Below are positions 1 through 7,664 of a stretch of DNA of 47,309 nt, one piece after another. The position numbers were made by a program, and so were the translations under genes. The DNA lies in NCBI GenBank assembly GCA_028706745.1, contig JAQTVM010000013.1, positions 1-47,309 of the forward strand. Reading direction: 5' to 3'. This DNA is from Candidatus Nanoarchaeia archaeon. Lineage in GTDB: Archaea > Nanobdellota > Nanobdellia > SCGC-AAA011-G17 > GW2011-AR17. The notes beneath the pieces are model-generated. The model worked only from the letters and a program-made list of their open reading frames with translations, made no database searches and was not told the DNA's origin. Within the stretch, counting starts at the first letter, position 1, and the number at the start of each line of letters is the position of its first letter.

Positions 1-1
1 G

Positions 2-541
2 CACTTTGACAATGCCCCGATGGTTGACTCAAAACCAAAAGAAACAGCAATCAAGCTTGCAAGAAGGCTGGCTGAGATTACCAATAGCAAAATAAAAATG
101 TATATTGTTAATCACGGAAATAACCAGACGGAGATTTCAAGTAACATAAACAGGAGATATCAATGCGTCCTGTGCAAAAGAATGATGCTGAGGATTGCCG
201 GGGAGATTGCAGCCAAGGAGAAGGCTGATTTCATAATAACAGGAGATAATCTGGGGCAGGTTGCTTCGCAGACTCTTCAGAACATTGCTGTGATTGAATC
301 CGTGGTTAAGATTCCGGTAATACGCCCCCTGCTTTGCAATGACAAGAATGAGATAATAAAAATTGCAAATGAAATAGGAACATATGAGGATTCAATAAGA
401 GTTCATTCCTGCTGCACAGCATTACCTGATAATCCTGTTACAAAGGCTAGAAAAGAGGCTGTTGAAATAGAAGAAAAGAAAATAAATATTCATGCAATGG
501 CTGATAATGCTGTAAAAGAAGCGGAAATTTTTGAGATATGA
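2..541 (+). CDS. thiI: tRNA 4-thiouridine synthase ThiI, 3' part (5' end outside window)
   Basis: The reading frame is open from base 2 (HFDNAPM...), so the gene starts before the window and only about 179 C-terminal residues are seen. ThiI adenylates U8 of tRNA with its PP-loop domain and transfers sulfur to make 4-thiouridine. Visible family motifs are CVLCKRMMLRIA, the TGDNLGQVASQTLQN block (E. coli ThiI has TGEALGQVSSQTL) and PVIRPLL. The THUMP domain and the PP-loop itself lie upstream of the window. It is the first of three sulfur-related genes here, with a ubiquitin-like carrier and a TtuA-type enzyme about 1 kb downstream. Confidence 0.92.
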   Translation, partial: HFDNAPMVDSKPKETAIKLARRLAEITNSKIKMYIVNHGNNQTEISSNINRRYQCVLCKRMMLRIAGEIAAKEKADFIITGDNLGQVASQTLQNIAVIESVVKIPVIRPLLCNDKNEIIKIANEIGTYEDSIRVHSCCTALPDNPVTKARKEAVEIEEKKINIHAMADNAVKEAEIFEI

Positions 542-549
542 TGCTTAAT

Positions 550-891
550 TTACACAGCTTTCTTTCCGTGCCTTACAGGAATCTCTGCTTTCTGCTCGTG
601 CTCATCAAGGCTTTGAAGAATAAGCTTGTCGTATAATGCAATGAGCTGCTTTGCTGTTTCATTCTGCCGGCTTATCTTGTAAAGAGTTGCCCTGCCGATT
701 TTTCTTACTTTTACCACAATACCTAATTTTTCCAATTTAGGGACAAGGCTGTTCAGCGTGCCCCAGCTTACGCCTGCATTTAACATATCCGTAAGAGTAT
801 AGTCAAAGTCCCTGCCTTCTATCAAATACTGCAAAATCCTCATCCGAGGGCTGTCTCCCACATGCTCCAGAAATATTGATTCATTTGTCAT
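550..891 (-). CDS. Small winged-helix transcriptional regulator
   Basis: About 113 aa. The N-terminal two thirds reads as a winged helix: GDSPRMRILQYLIEG, then a recognition-helix region (NAGVSWGTLNSLVPKLEKLG) and a wing (VVKVRKIGRATLYKIS). A short amphipathic C-terminal helix and a basic tail follow. An in-frame GTG lies two codons before the ATG I chose at 891; the SD AAGGAG sits just upstream of both. The leader contains a TTTTAAATATA-like TATA box near 965-975 and the dyad ACAATTGT at 924-931, a possible operator. The target is unknown; divergence from the sulfur genes makes local control possible. The leader closely matches the one in front of the ferredoxin at 4407. Confidence 0.8.
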   Translation of the reverse strand: MTNESIFLEHVGDSPRMRILQYLIEGRDFDYTLTDMLNAGVSWGTLNSLVPKLEKLGIVVKVRKIGRATLYKISRQNETAKQLIALYDKLILQSLDEHEQKAEIPVRHGKKAV

Positions 892-938
892 TCTCACTCC
901 TTATCTCGTTCGAAGGTCCACTCACAATTGTTCGCAGA
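888..938 (-). repeat. Shared leader element, copy 1
   Basis: Read on the minus strand this leader contains TCTGCGAACA, then CTTCGAACGAG, a short spacer, and GTGAGAATGA, which includes the start codon of the regulator ending at 550. The same three blocks occur in the same order on the plus strand at 4310-4410 before the ferredoxin gene, where a hairpin-rich stretch separates the first two. The element therefore provides ribosome binding site and start codon to two unrelated genes. Its origin is unknown. Confidence 0.6.
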
Positions 939-1031
939 CCATACATTTTACAAGATTAAGCCTATATTTAAAACTTTCGCATTTATACATCAATGTATAA
1001 TAAGTGAAAGGAAGCTTAATAAACCTGCTAA

Positions 1032-1334
1032 GTGATACTTTCGGGAATGACTGAAGCAGATTCGCTCAAGAGGCTTATCCTCCAGAAGCTAATAAGAAGC
1101 AATACATGGGGAGGGAAGCATACACCAATTGATTTTATCATAAAAGGCGTTCCGGAGCATTATCGAAATACGCATAAGGGCAAGAAATCTATGGAAGAAG
1201 CAATGAAAAGCCTGATGAATGAGGAATGGATTATTATAAGTGTTAAAAAGACAGGAAAAGGCTCTGACAGCCATATTTCCTTAAATCCAAGAAAAGTCAG
1301 CGAGATAAAGCAGTTTTTGGAGAATAGCGCATGA
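1032..1334 (+). CDS. Small conserved-looking protein, probably winged helix
   Basis: 100 aa from a GTG at 1032, or 95 aa from the ATG at 1047. A TATA-like TGTATAATA at 997-1005 would place a leaderless transcript start at the GTG, so I kept it. The sequence has helix-helix-helix-wing character: an N-terminal helix (LKRLILQKLIRS), a helix KGKKSMEEAMKSLM, and a strand pair around EEWIIISVKK and DSHISLNP. It overlaps the downstream sulfur-carrier gene by ATGA (1331-1334), so the two are probably translated together, which suggests a link to the tRNA thiolation genes. I do not recognise a named family. Confidence 0.7.
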   Translation: MILSGMTEADSLKRLILQKLIRSNTWGGKHTPIDFIIKGVPEHYRNTHKGKKSMEEAMKSLMNEEWIIISVKKTGKGSDSHISLNPRKVSEIKQFLENSA

Positions 1335-1522
1335 AAGTATACATAGAGAAAACAGGGAAAACAGCAAATGCAAAGGCGCCTTCTGTGGCTGCCTTGCTGA
1401 AGAAACTGAACATTAATCCGGTTACTGTTCTTGTTGTGAAGAATGGGGCATTGGTTACAGAAGATGCAAAGCTTGCAGAAAATGACACTGTGAAAATCCT
1501 GTCAGTGGTGTCCGGAGGATAA
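1331..1522 (+). CDS. Ubiquitin-like sulfur carrier protein (MoaD/ThiS/TtuB/SAMP type)
   Basis: 63 aa ending in ...VVSGG. The terminal diglycine is the site where an E1-like enzyme adenylates such proteins and forms the thiocarboxylate that donates sulfur. The pattern VLVVKNGALVTEDAKLAENDTVKIL is typical of the beta-grasp C-terminal half of ThiS/MoaD. It lies directly before a TtuA/Ncs6-type tRNA thiolase (stop codon adjacent to the next ATG), so supplying sulfur for 2-thiouridine is the best guess. Archaeal relatives (SAMPs) can also be attached to proteins. No E1-like activating enzyme is present in the window. Confidence 0.85.
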   Translation: MKVYIEKTGKTANAKAPSVAALLKKLNINPVTVLVVKNGALVTEDAKLAENDTVKILSVVSGG

Positions 1523-2437
1523 ATGCCCTGCAAGAAATGCTTAAAGGAGCCTGTATTTGCATTAATTTCAGGAGAAAAACTCTGCAGGAAATGCTTTAAT
1601 TCTTATTTTGAGAGAAAAATAAGGAAGTGCATCAGGCAGTACGGCTTAATTGAAAAAGGCGACAGGATTGCGGTTGCGATATCAGGAGGAAAGGATTCTT
1701 CTGTCCTGCTTTCGCTGCTTTCGGGAATAACAAGGCAGATGAAGAACATAGAAATTTTTGCGATACTCATAGATGAAGGAATCAGGGGGTACAGGCCTTT
1801 CACAAAAAAGGATGCTGTAAATCTTTGCAAAAAATTAGGAATTAAGCTTTATGTTTACTCTTTCAAAAAAGAGTTTGGAATGGACCTGGACAGGATGGTC
1901 AAGAAGCTAAAAAAAGGGCCCTGCACAATCTGCGGAATTTTCAGGCGGTACTTGCTAAACAAGGCGGCAAGGGAGCTGAGGGCAAACAAGATGGCTTTCG
2001 GGCATAATGCTGATGATGAGGCGCAGAGCGTTGTGATGAACCTGTTCAGAAGCAACAATGATGCGGCTGCAAGGCTGGGAGTTGTCAACGGAATAAAGAA
2101 AGACGCAAGGTTTATTCCAAGAATAAAGCCGATGTATTTCATGCTTGAAAAAGAGATTACTGCTTATGCCTTTATCAACGGGATTTCGGGAAAGTTTGTC
2201 GAGTGCCCTTATGCAGGCTCTGCTTACAGGGGGGAAATCCGCAATATGCTTAATGACTTTGAGTTGAGGCATCCGGGAACAAAAGCGGGAATACTGTCTT
2301 CTTTTCTTGAGACGCTTCCGTTATTGAAGGAAAATTTCATGAAGGAAGGCGGAATCGGCTTCTGCAGGAAATGCGGGGAGCCGACTTCTGGCGAGGAGTG
2401 CATGGCTTGCAGGCTGCTTAAAGAGCTTCATTCTTAG
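1523..2437 (+). CDS. tRNA 2-thiouridine synthetase, TtuA/NcsA/Ncs6 family
   Basis: 304 aa, normal length for the family. An N-terminal zinc finger (C3, C6 and a second CxxC near residues 21-24) is followed by the PP-loop AVAISGGKDSSVLLSLL (around 51-67), which binds ATP to adenylate the tRNA wobble or T-loop uridine. GPCTICG near residue 132 and a later Cys in VECPYAGSAYRG match the Fe-S-coordinating cysteines of TtuA. A C-terminal zinc finger is formed by CRKCGEP and CMACRLL. The gene starts on the base after the stop of the sulfur-carrier gene, implying one operon. Whether position 34 or 54 is modified cannot be told from this sequence. Confidence 0.88.
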   Translation: MPCKKCLKEPVFALISGEKLCRKCFNSYFERKIRKCIRQYGLIEKGDRIAVAISGGKDSSVLLSLLSGITRQMKNIEIFAILIDEGIRGYRPFTKKDAVNLCKKLGIKLYVYSFKKEFGMDLDRMVKKLKKGPCTICGIFRRYLLNKAARELRANKMAFGHNADDEAQSVVMNLFRSNNDAAARLGVVNGIKKDARFIPRIKPMYFMLEKEITAYAFINGISGKFVECPYAGSAYRGEIRNMLNDFELRHPGTKAGILSSFLETLPLLKENFMKEGGIGFCRKCGEPTSGEECMACRLLKELHS

Positions 2438-2480
2438 AAATCCTTAAATACTCCCAATTCATCACCACAAGCGAGAAGAG

Positions 2481-3152
2481 ATGGTGTCTTTGCTCGGAAA
2501 CACATTGTTTTATCCAGGATGCATTTTGCAGCACAAACTGGAAAAGCTCAGTGCAAACTATGAACTTTTGCTCAAGCAGTTAGGCATTAACTTCATAACT
2601 TTAAAGGAGATTGCCTGCTGCGGCGCCCCGATGCTGTATGCAGGGTACAAGGATGATTTTAACGAGCATCAGGAAAAGGTTCTTGAAACTTTAAAGAAAA
2701 ATAATATAAGGCACATAATAACTGCCTGCCCTTCCTGCGCAAGGATATTTTCAGAGGAATACGGGATTAAGGCGCAGCATGTGACGCAGGTTATACACGA
2801 CAATATGAGGAAGCTGAAAAAGGATTATCAGGGAGAGAAGATATGCTACCACGACCCGTGCGAACTTGGAAGAAAGCTGGGAATTTATGACGAGCCAAGG
2901 GAAATACTAAAGAAGATAGGATTTGAAGTTGTTGAGTTTTCAGAAAACAAAAAAGAGGCGATGTGCTGCGGAGCAGGCGGGTTGTTGAAGGCAAACTCGC
3001 CAAAGGCGGCTGACAGGATTGCATTGCTAAGGCTAAAGCAGGCAAGGGCAAGAAAGGTAATAACTGCCTGCCCTCTTTGTTATATGCATCTTAAGCAGAA
3101 TGCGGAGAATACAGGAATTGAAGTGCTTGAGTTTTCAGAGGTGCTTCTCTGA
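2481..3152 (+). CDS. CCG-domain (cysteine-rich) iron-sulfur protein, GlcF/HdrB-like subunit
   Basis: 223 aa containing two cysteine-rich CCG repeats. The first runs from FYPGC through EIACCGAPMLYAG to ITACPSC; the second from CYHDPCELGR through AMCCGAGG to ITACPLCY. Such repeats bind Fe-S clusters in heterodisulfide reductase HdrB, GlpC and glycolate oxidase GlcF. A TATA-like CTTAAATAC lies near 2444-2452, so this gene probably opens the operon. It overlaps the FAD subunit by one base (TGATG). With the FAD protein and the ferredoxin downstream it likely forms a membrane-free 2-hydroxyacid dehydrogenase in which GlcF is split into two polypeptides. The acceptor is unknown. Confidence 0.85.
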   Translation: MVSLLGNTLFYPGCILQHKLEKLSANYELLLKQLGINFITLKEIACCGAPMLYAGYKDDFNEHQEKVLETLKKNNIRHIITACPSCARIFSEEYGIKAQHVTQVIHDNMRKLKKDYQGEKICYHDPCELGRKLGIYDEPREILKKIGFEVVEFSENKKEAMCCGAGGLLKANSPKAADRIALLRLKQARARKVITACPLCYMHLKQNAENTGIEVLEFSEVLL

Positions 3153-4309
3153 TGTCGCTTCTTGAGTCATTCAAGGGAATTGTAGGGGAAGTAAATGTTT
3201 CTGAAGGGCAGATTGACAGGCTTGTATATTCATCAGATGCGTCAAGGCAAAAAGGAAGCGCGGAATTGATTGTATGGCCTGTTAATGTTGAGCAGATACA
3301 TAAAATAATAATGATGGCAAGAAGAGGGAATACTGCAATTATGCCGAGAGGAGCAGGCACAAGCATGGGAAATGCGGTTCCTTCAGATGACATTGTTCTT
3401 GATGTCTCGAAGATGAATCATATCCTTAATGTTGGAGAAGGTTTTGTTGAGGCAGAAGCAGGCGCTGCATTGCAGGACATAAACAAGGCAATAGGAAGCC
3501 GGTTTTTTCCTGTGCAGCCTGAAAGCAAAAAAGCATGCACTATAGGCGGAATGATTGCTTCAAATGCAATAGGGGTAAAAGCTCTTGAATTTGGCAGGAT
3601 GGAAAATTGGGTTGAGGAAGTCACAATGGTTGACGGCAACGGAATGTGCCTGAAATTAAAAGGCGAAGCGCTGAAACACGTTGTCGGAATGCAGGGTTCA
3701 ACAGGAATAATTGTTTCTGCAAGGCTTAAACTGTTAAAAATGGAGGATGAGAAGAGCATTAGCCTGCTTGGTTTCAACACGCTTACTGCAATGCAGGAAA
3801 AGCTCGAGGAACTGAATAAAGATACATCTGCAAGGAACATTGAATTTCTTGATGACATCTGCTCTGAAATTCTCGGCTTTGCGCCGAAAATACATCTTAT
3901 AGTTGAATATGAAGGCTCAAAAGGAAATCTCAAAGAGGCAGAAGCGAGAGAGGTTTGGTCTGCACGCGAGCAGCTTCCTTTCCTGCTCGGGCAGAGGAAG
4001 CATCTTGCTGCAGACGACCTTCTCTTGCCGTTTGAGTCAATACCTAAATTTCTTCACGTTCTGAGAAAAGATAATGTGCCCTGCTATGGACCCATAGGCA
4101 TGGGGATTCTTTACCCTGTTTTTAGGGAAGACAATTCCATGGCTGAAAGGTTTAGGGCATTGTACAGGCAGTTTGGCGCAAAACAGGGAGTAAAATACGG
4201 GCACGGCAAAAGAAAGCATACTATGGATGATGAAAATTCAAAACGATTTTTGGAGCTTAAGGCGCATTATGATCCAAAAAACCTGTTTTCAAGGGGGAAG
4301 CTTATATGA
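3152..4309 (+). CDS. FAD-linked oxidase, GlcD/D-lactate dehydrogenase-like subunit
   Basis: 385 aa. The N-terminal half is a PCMH-type FAD domain with IMPRGAGTSMGNAVP and the later ACTIGGMIASNAIG glycine-rich block. The C-terminal half is FAD-oxidase_C, ending with the family signature YGHGKRKH and HYDPKNLFSRGKL. It is shorter than typical GlcD (around 460-500 aa); the missing length is in the middle of the C-terminal domain. It oxidises a D-2-hydroxy acid such as lactate or glycolate and passes electrons to the Fe-S partners encoded on both sides. The substrate cannot be deduced. Translation is coupled to the upstream CCG gene by TGATG. Confidence 0.88.
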   Translation: MSLLESFKGIVGEVNVSEGQIDRLVYSSDASRQKGSAELIVWPVNVEQIHKIIMMARRGNTAIMPRGAGTSMGNAVPSDDIVLDVSKMNHILNVGEGFVEAEAGAALQDINKAIGSRFFPVQPESKKACTIGGMIASNAIGVKALEFGRMENWVEEVTMVDGNGMCLKLKGEALKHVVGMQGSTGIIVSARLKLLKMEDEKSISLLGFNTLTAMQEKLEELNKDTSARNIEFLDDICSEILGFAPKIHLIVEYEGSKGNLKEAEAREVWSAREQLPFLLGQRKHLAADDLLLPFESIPKFLHVLRKDNVPCYGPIGMGILYPVFREDNSMAERFRALYRQFGAKQGVKYGHGKRKHTMDDENSKRFLELKAHYDPKNLFSRGKLI

Positions 4310-4410
4310 TCTGCGAGCAGCAGCGAAGTGTGCTAGAAAATCCGAGATTTTCGGCACCCCGAGACGAAGTCTCGATGGGATCTTCGAACGAGGGGGCGAA
4401 GTGAGAATGA
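4310..4410 (+). repeat. Shared leader element, copy 2, with three-base-loop hairpins
   Basis: This spacer begins directly after the stop of the FAD gene and ends in the start codon of the ferredoxin. It contains GAAAATC-CGA-GATTTTC and CGAGAC-GAA-GTCTCG, both perfect stems with three-base loops, then CTTCGAACGAG and GTGAGAATGA, shared with the leader at 888-938 on the other strand. The motif CGAAG occurs three times. An RNA processing site, a translational control element or a small repeat insertion are all possible. Confidence 0.6.
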
Positions 4411-4706
4411 AATGCGTTGAGTGCGGATTATGCAGGACCAAATGCCCTGTATTCAGGGCTGTGCTTAAAGAAACTGCTTCACCAAGGGCGAAAGGAATGC
4501 TTCTTAACAGGGAAATGAATGAGAAATTATTTTTCTTCTGCACTTTGTGCGGAATGCATGAGCAGGAATGTCCTTACTGCGCTGATTTGCAGATATTAAA
4601 ACAGAGGGAAAAATTAATTAAATCAGGGGTTTCGCTTTCAAGAGGAAAGCAGATGACGGATAATATAAAGGAGCACGGGCACCCGTTTGCAGGGAAAAAT
4701 TTGTAA
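4407..4706 (+). CDS. Small ferredoxin-like protein, HdrC/GlcF N-terminal-like
   Basis: 99 aa from ATG 4407. An in-frame GTG at 4401 and codons back to 4227 are open, but those overlap the FAD gene and read as hairpin spacer, so I reject them. CVECGLCRTKCP is a full [4Fe-4S] motif (CxxCxxCxxxCP). The second motif, CTLCGMHEQECP, has His where the third cysteine belongs; a further Cys follows two residues later (YC). The second cluster may therefore be absent, three-iron or His-ligated. The domain corresponds to the ferredoxin part of GlcF or to HdrC, with its CCG partner encoded at 2481. It probably carries electrons from the FAD subunit. Confidence 0.8.
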   Translation: MKCVECGLCRTKCPVFRAVLKETASPRAKGMLLNREMNEKLFFFCTLCGMHEQECPYCADLQILKQREKLIKSGVSLSRGKQMTDNIKEHGHPFAGKNL

Positions 4707-4707
4707 T

Positions 4708-5049
4708 ATGGTTGAAAAGATATGGTTTGCTATTCTTATTGGCATTGGGCTAAGCATAGTTACAGTGTTTGGCGATACAATAGTAAAACATTCTTCGCTG
4801 CAATCCGGCTTTAGCGGCTGGAAATGGCTTTTGCTCGGCGCTTTAATCTATGGCGCTACAGCATTTGGCTGGTTTTTTGTCATGAGAAAAATAAAATTGT
4901 CTACTTTGGGAGTATTATACTCAGTTAGCATTGTTATTTTCCTAACTCTTGTAAGTATTTTTTATTTTAAGGAAAAGATAAACTTATTTGAAATATTCGG
5001 AATAATTTTGGCACTGATATCATTAGGAATATTGGCTAAGTTTGCCTGA
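4708..5049 (+). CDS. Four-helix membrane protein, SMR/EamA (DMT superfamily)-like
   Basis: 113 aa from the ATG one base after the ferredoxin stop; an upstream TTG at 4687 would overlap that gene. Four hydrophobic segments are visible: WFAILIGIGLSIVTVFG, WLLLGALIYGATAFGWFFV, TLGVLYSVSIVIFLTLVS and IFGIILALISLGILA, the size and layout of small multidrug resistance proteins. The conserved Glu of EmrE in helix 1 is not seen, so the substrate and even transport activity are uncertain. It may belong to the dehydrogenase operon by position. Its stop codon abuts the stop of the convergent hydrolase gene. Confidence 0.7.
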   Translation: MVEKIWFAILIGIGLSIVTVFGDTIVKHSSLQSGFSGWKWLLLGALIYGATAFGWFFVMRKIKLSTLGVLYSVSIVIFLTLVSIFYFKEKINLFEIFGIILALISLGILAKFA

Positions 5050-5688
5050 TTACTGCGGGTTTATGATAACCTTAATATCCTTCTGCACGAGCTTTGCAAA
5101 TTCTTCAGGGTCTGCTTTTGTTTCCTTTATTGTATTATAATGCATCGGAATAACAACCTTTGGCTTTATTGCATTTGCCGCTTCCGCCGCTTCTTTTGCA
5201 TCCATTGTGTATGTTCCGCCGATCGGCAATAATGCAATGTCTGCTTTCAGTTTTTTCATTTCCGGTATGAAATCAGTGTCGCTTGCGTGATACACTGTTA
5301 TGCCGTTCATTTCAAGCAAATACCCAAATCCTTCGTCCTTTGAATGAAAAGGTATATTTCCCATCCTGAACTTGTTTATGTTGTACGCAGGAACTGCAGT
5401 CACTTTCACAGCGCCAATCTCTATTGTTTCTCCGCTTCTTATTATCCTGAACTTGCAGTCAAGCCCTGATGCGCAGCCGGGAGGTATGATGATTTCTGTT
5501 CCCTGCTTTAGCAATTCCTTTATCTTGCTTCTGTCAAAATGATCGAAATGTTCGTGAGTAACAAGAATTATGTCTGCTTTCTTGGAGCCTGCAGGCAGGA
5601 TATAAGGGTCTATGTAAACTGTCTTGTCACCTTCTATCAAAAAAGAGGAATGCCCGAGCCATTTGATATTCAATCCTTCTATTTCCAT
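5050..5688 (-). CDS. Metallo-beta-lactamase-fold metal-dependent hydrolase, UPF0173 type
   Basis: 212 aa. The zinc-binding signature THEHFDHFD (HxHxDH) is present, with further metal ligands in YHASDTDF and IPMHYN near the C-terminus. The start WLGHSSFLIEG and the sequence IDPYILP are characteristic of the UPF0173/UlaG-like subfamily, whose members hydrolyse phosphoester or lactone-type substrates; the natural substrate is generally unknown. It is convergent with the SMR-like gene with no spacer. No operon partner is clear; the MFS gene upstream is 43 bp away and could share the transcript. Confidence 0.85.
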   Translation of the reverse strand: MEIEGLNIKWLGHSSFLIEGDKTVYIDPYILPAGSKKADIILVTHEHFDHFDRSKIKELLKQGTEIIIPPGCASGLDCKFRIIRSGETIEIGAVKVTAVPAYNINKFRMGNIPFHSKDEGFGYLLEMNGITVYHASDTDFIPEMKKLKADIALLPIGGTYTMDAKEAAEAANAIKPKVVIPMHYNTIKETKADPEEFAKLVQKDIKVIINPQ

Positions 5689-5731
5689 ATTACACTCTGA
5701 AGATTATATGCATATTAAAGCTTTTCTGCTG

Positions 5732-6958
5732 TCAGGCAACTTCTTTTTCAGAGCCGCCTTCGATTATGACTTCTCCGCTGCCTTTCTTCTTAATCTTCTT
5801 GAGCATTACAGCCATAAGGCAGAAGAACAGCATCATGATTGCGGCGACAAGGAACAGCGCCTTGAAGCTTCCGTTTGAAACGAACATAATGCCTGAAAAA
5901 ATCAACGGAGCGGCAAGATAGCCTACCTCATATCCTGTCCTGAACACAGGATAGAATCTTGTTTCTGATTTTTTTGAAACTGCCTTGAAGAAATAAGCCT
6001 CGTGCAGAGGCTCTATGAAAGCGGCGCCGATGCATCCTGCAACAAGAAGCCCGATGAACATATAAATATTCTGCGTGAATGCCGCAACCATTATCAATAT
6101 TGACATTATGAGGAATGCTGACGACAGGAATCTCCTGTAGCCATACCTGTCTGCAAGCCATCCTGCAAAAAAGTCAAGCAAGATAAGCGGTATTGTAAAA
6201 AGCGCAAGCGTAATCCCCACTGTTTTTTCCGTAAATCCGTGCTCTGTCACAAACAAGGGCACATAAGTGTAAAGCGCAACCCACCACGTTGCCAGTCCGA
6301 TTCCTATAAGGTAAATAATTGTGAGGTTGCTTATCCTGAAATATGCCTTGATTTTTGTAAAAAATCTTTCTGTATCCTGCTCAATGTTCGTCTTTTCCTT
6401 TATCTTGCCTACCATTATTACGCAGAAAGCGGTTGCTGCTATTATTGCCGCCAGTGAAAATGCCGCGCTTTGCGAAAATATTCCCGCTACAAACCCGCCT
6501 GCAAGCGGACCTGCGAGCCAGGCTATATTGAACAGCGTGAAGTAGAATCCCTCAACTTTTCCTATATTCTTTTTTCCAGCAATATCGCGTATGAAAAGCC
6601 CCATTGTGACTGTGGCACCTGCTGCAAACAATGACCTGAACAAGTCAACTAAAAGAAACTGCCAGATGCTTGTGACGTGGGGGATTATTGCGTAGCATAA
6701 TGCAAATCCTGCAAGCGCGATTTTTGTCAGCGGAACTTTTTTCATTCTCTTAAGCAGGTAGCTCATCATAATTGTGAAAATAATCCACTCAACAGAAGAC
6801 AATGCAATTACAAGCCCTACATATGTGTCTGACTTTACAAGGGATTTTATAAAAAGAGGCAGTATAGGGCTGGCTACTGCAAAAACCAATGTATAAAGTG
6901 TTGACATCAGAAACACTATGCCTGAATGCCGCGGGAACTTGTGCCTCAATTTAAACAT
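5732..6958 (-). CDS. Major facilitator superfamily transporter
   Basis: 408 aa with about twelve hydrophobic segments. The loop between helices 2 and 3 (SYLLKRMKKVPL) and its half-repeat (GWLADRYGYRRFL) match the MFS signature GxxxDRxGRR, better preserved in the second half. It exports or imports a small molecule across the cytoplasmic membrane; drug efflux or sugar transport are both possible and the sequence gives no substrate. The start at 6958 gives a short basic cytoplasmic N-terminus (MFKLRHKFPRHSG) before helix 1. Confidence 0.87.
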   Translation of the reverse strand: MFKLRHKFPRHSGIVFLMSTLYTLVFAVASPILPLFIKSLVKSDTYVGLVIALSSVEWIIFTIMMSYLLKRMKKVPLTKIALAGFALCYAIIPHVTSIWQFLLVDLFRSLFAAGATVTMGLFIRDIAGKKNIGKVEGFYFTLFNIAWLAGPLAGGFVAGIFSQSAAFSLAAIIAATAFCVIMVGKIKEKTNIEQDTERFFTKIKAYFRISNLTIIYLIGIGLATWWVALYTYVPLFVTEHGFTEKTVGITLALFTIPLILLDFFAGWLADRYGYRRFLSSAFLIMSILIMVAAFTQNIYMFIGLLVAGCIGAAFIEPLHEAYFFKAVSKKSETRFYPVFRTGYEVGYLAAPLIFSGIMFVSNGSFKALFLVAAIMMLFFCLMAVMLKKIKKKGSGEVIIEGGSEKEVA

Positions 6959-6993
6959 GCAGTAATATAGGCGTTAAATCATTATAAATGTTT

Positions 6994-7632
6994 TTACTTG
7001 AGAATTTCTCCTGTCTTGCTGCTCCAAAGAATCAAGTCCAGTTCAGCCATGGGCACTTTCAGCTTTTTGCTGAATTCCTTCATCTTATGCTCCATTTCAA
7101 GGTATTCTGCCTTATTTTTGGGCTTGTTATTGGTTTTCAATACTTTTGTTGCATGCAGGCAATTAACAATATGCTTGTCAAGGATTGCATACTCCCTGAA
7201 TCCGATGTTTCTCAGGAAATGGCTTGCCTCTTTCATCCCAATGCCCTTTGCGTTTTCATCAAAAAAAGCCCTTAATTCTTCTATGTTTTCCCTTTTTTTC
7301 TCAATTTCTTTCTTTAATTGCATATTGCATTGTTCTTTCATTGCTTTTCTTGTTTCTGTGATGTAATTCGCCCTTTTTCTCCAGAACCTGTATCCCGCCT
7401 TGTGCAGCGCACTGCTTATTTCTTTTTCAGAGCCTGTGAATATCAAATTGCCTAATGCCTCTATTGCTTTCATGCCCCCTCTTGCCGATGCGTTTGCCGT
7501 AAGAATGCAGAAGCATAATTCCCTGAAGATTTCCTTGTCGCCTTTTTGATATGTCTGCTCAAACTCAGAAAGCCTGTTCTTAAGGATATCTGCCTGCTCT
7601 TTTTTCTTATTTTTTATGTCTGATTCAAGCAT
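6994..7632 (-). CDS. ogg: N-glycosylase/DNA lyase, Ogg2 family (8-oxoguanine repair)
   Basis: 212 aa, usual length for the archaeal Ogg2 family typified by the Methanocaldococcus jannaschii enzyme. It removes 8-oxoguanine and cuts the abasic site. The helix-hairpin-helix with catalytic Lys is KGIGMKEASHFLRNIG, followed by the catalytic Asp in YAILDKHI. The C-terminus LILWSSKTGEILK is the family-specific tail, in which the terminal lysine contacts the oxidised base. The gene stands alone between an MFS transporter and a membrane protein, 32 bp after the latter. Confidence 0.9.
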   Translation of the reverse strand: MLESDIKNKKKEQADILKNRLSEFEQTYQKGDKEIFRELCFCILTANASARGGMKAIEALGNLIFTGSEKEISSALHKAGYRFWRKRANYITETRKAMKEQCNMQLKKEIEKKRENIEELRAFFDENAKGIGMKEASHFLRNIGFREYAILDKHIVNCLHATKVLKTNNKPKNKAEYLEMEHKMKEFSKKLKVPMAELDLILWSSKTGEILK

Positions 7633-7664
7633 AAAAGGTTATAGAAACAGCCTGTTTAAATAAT

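Noticed and set aside
4227-4406. Upstream extension of the ferredoxin frame
   Set aside because: It overlaps the FAD gene and then reads hairpin spacer; the conserved Fe-S domain starts at 4407.
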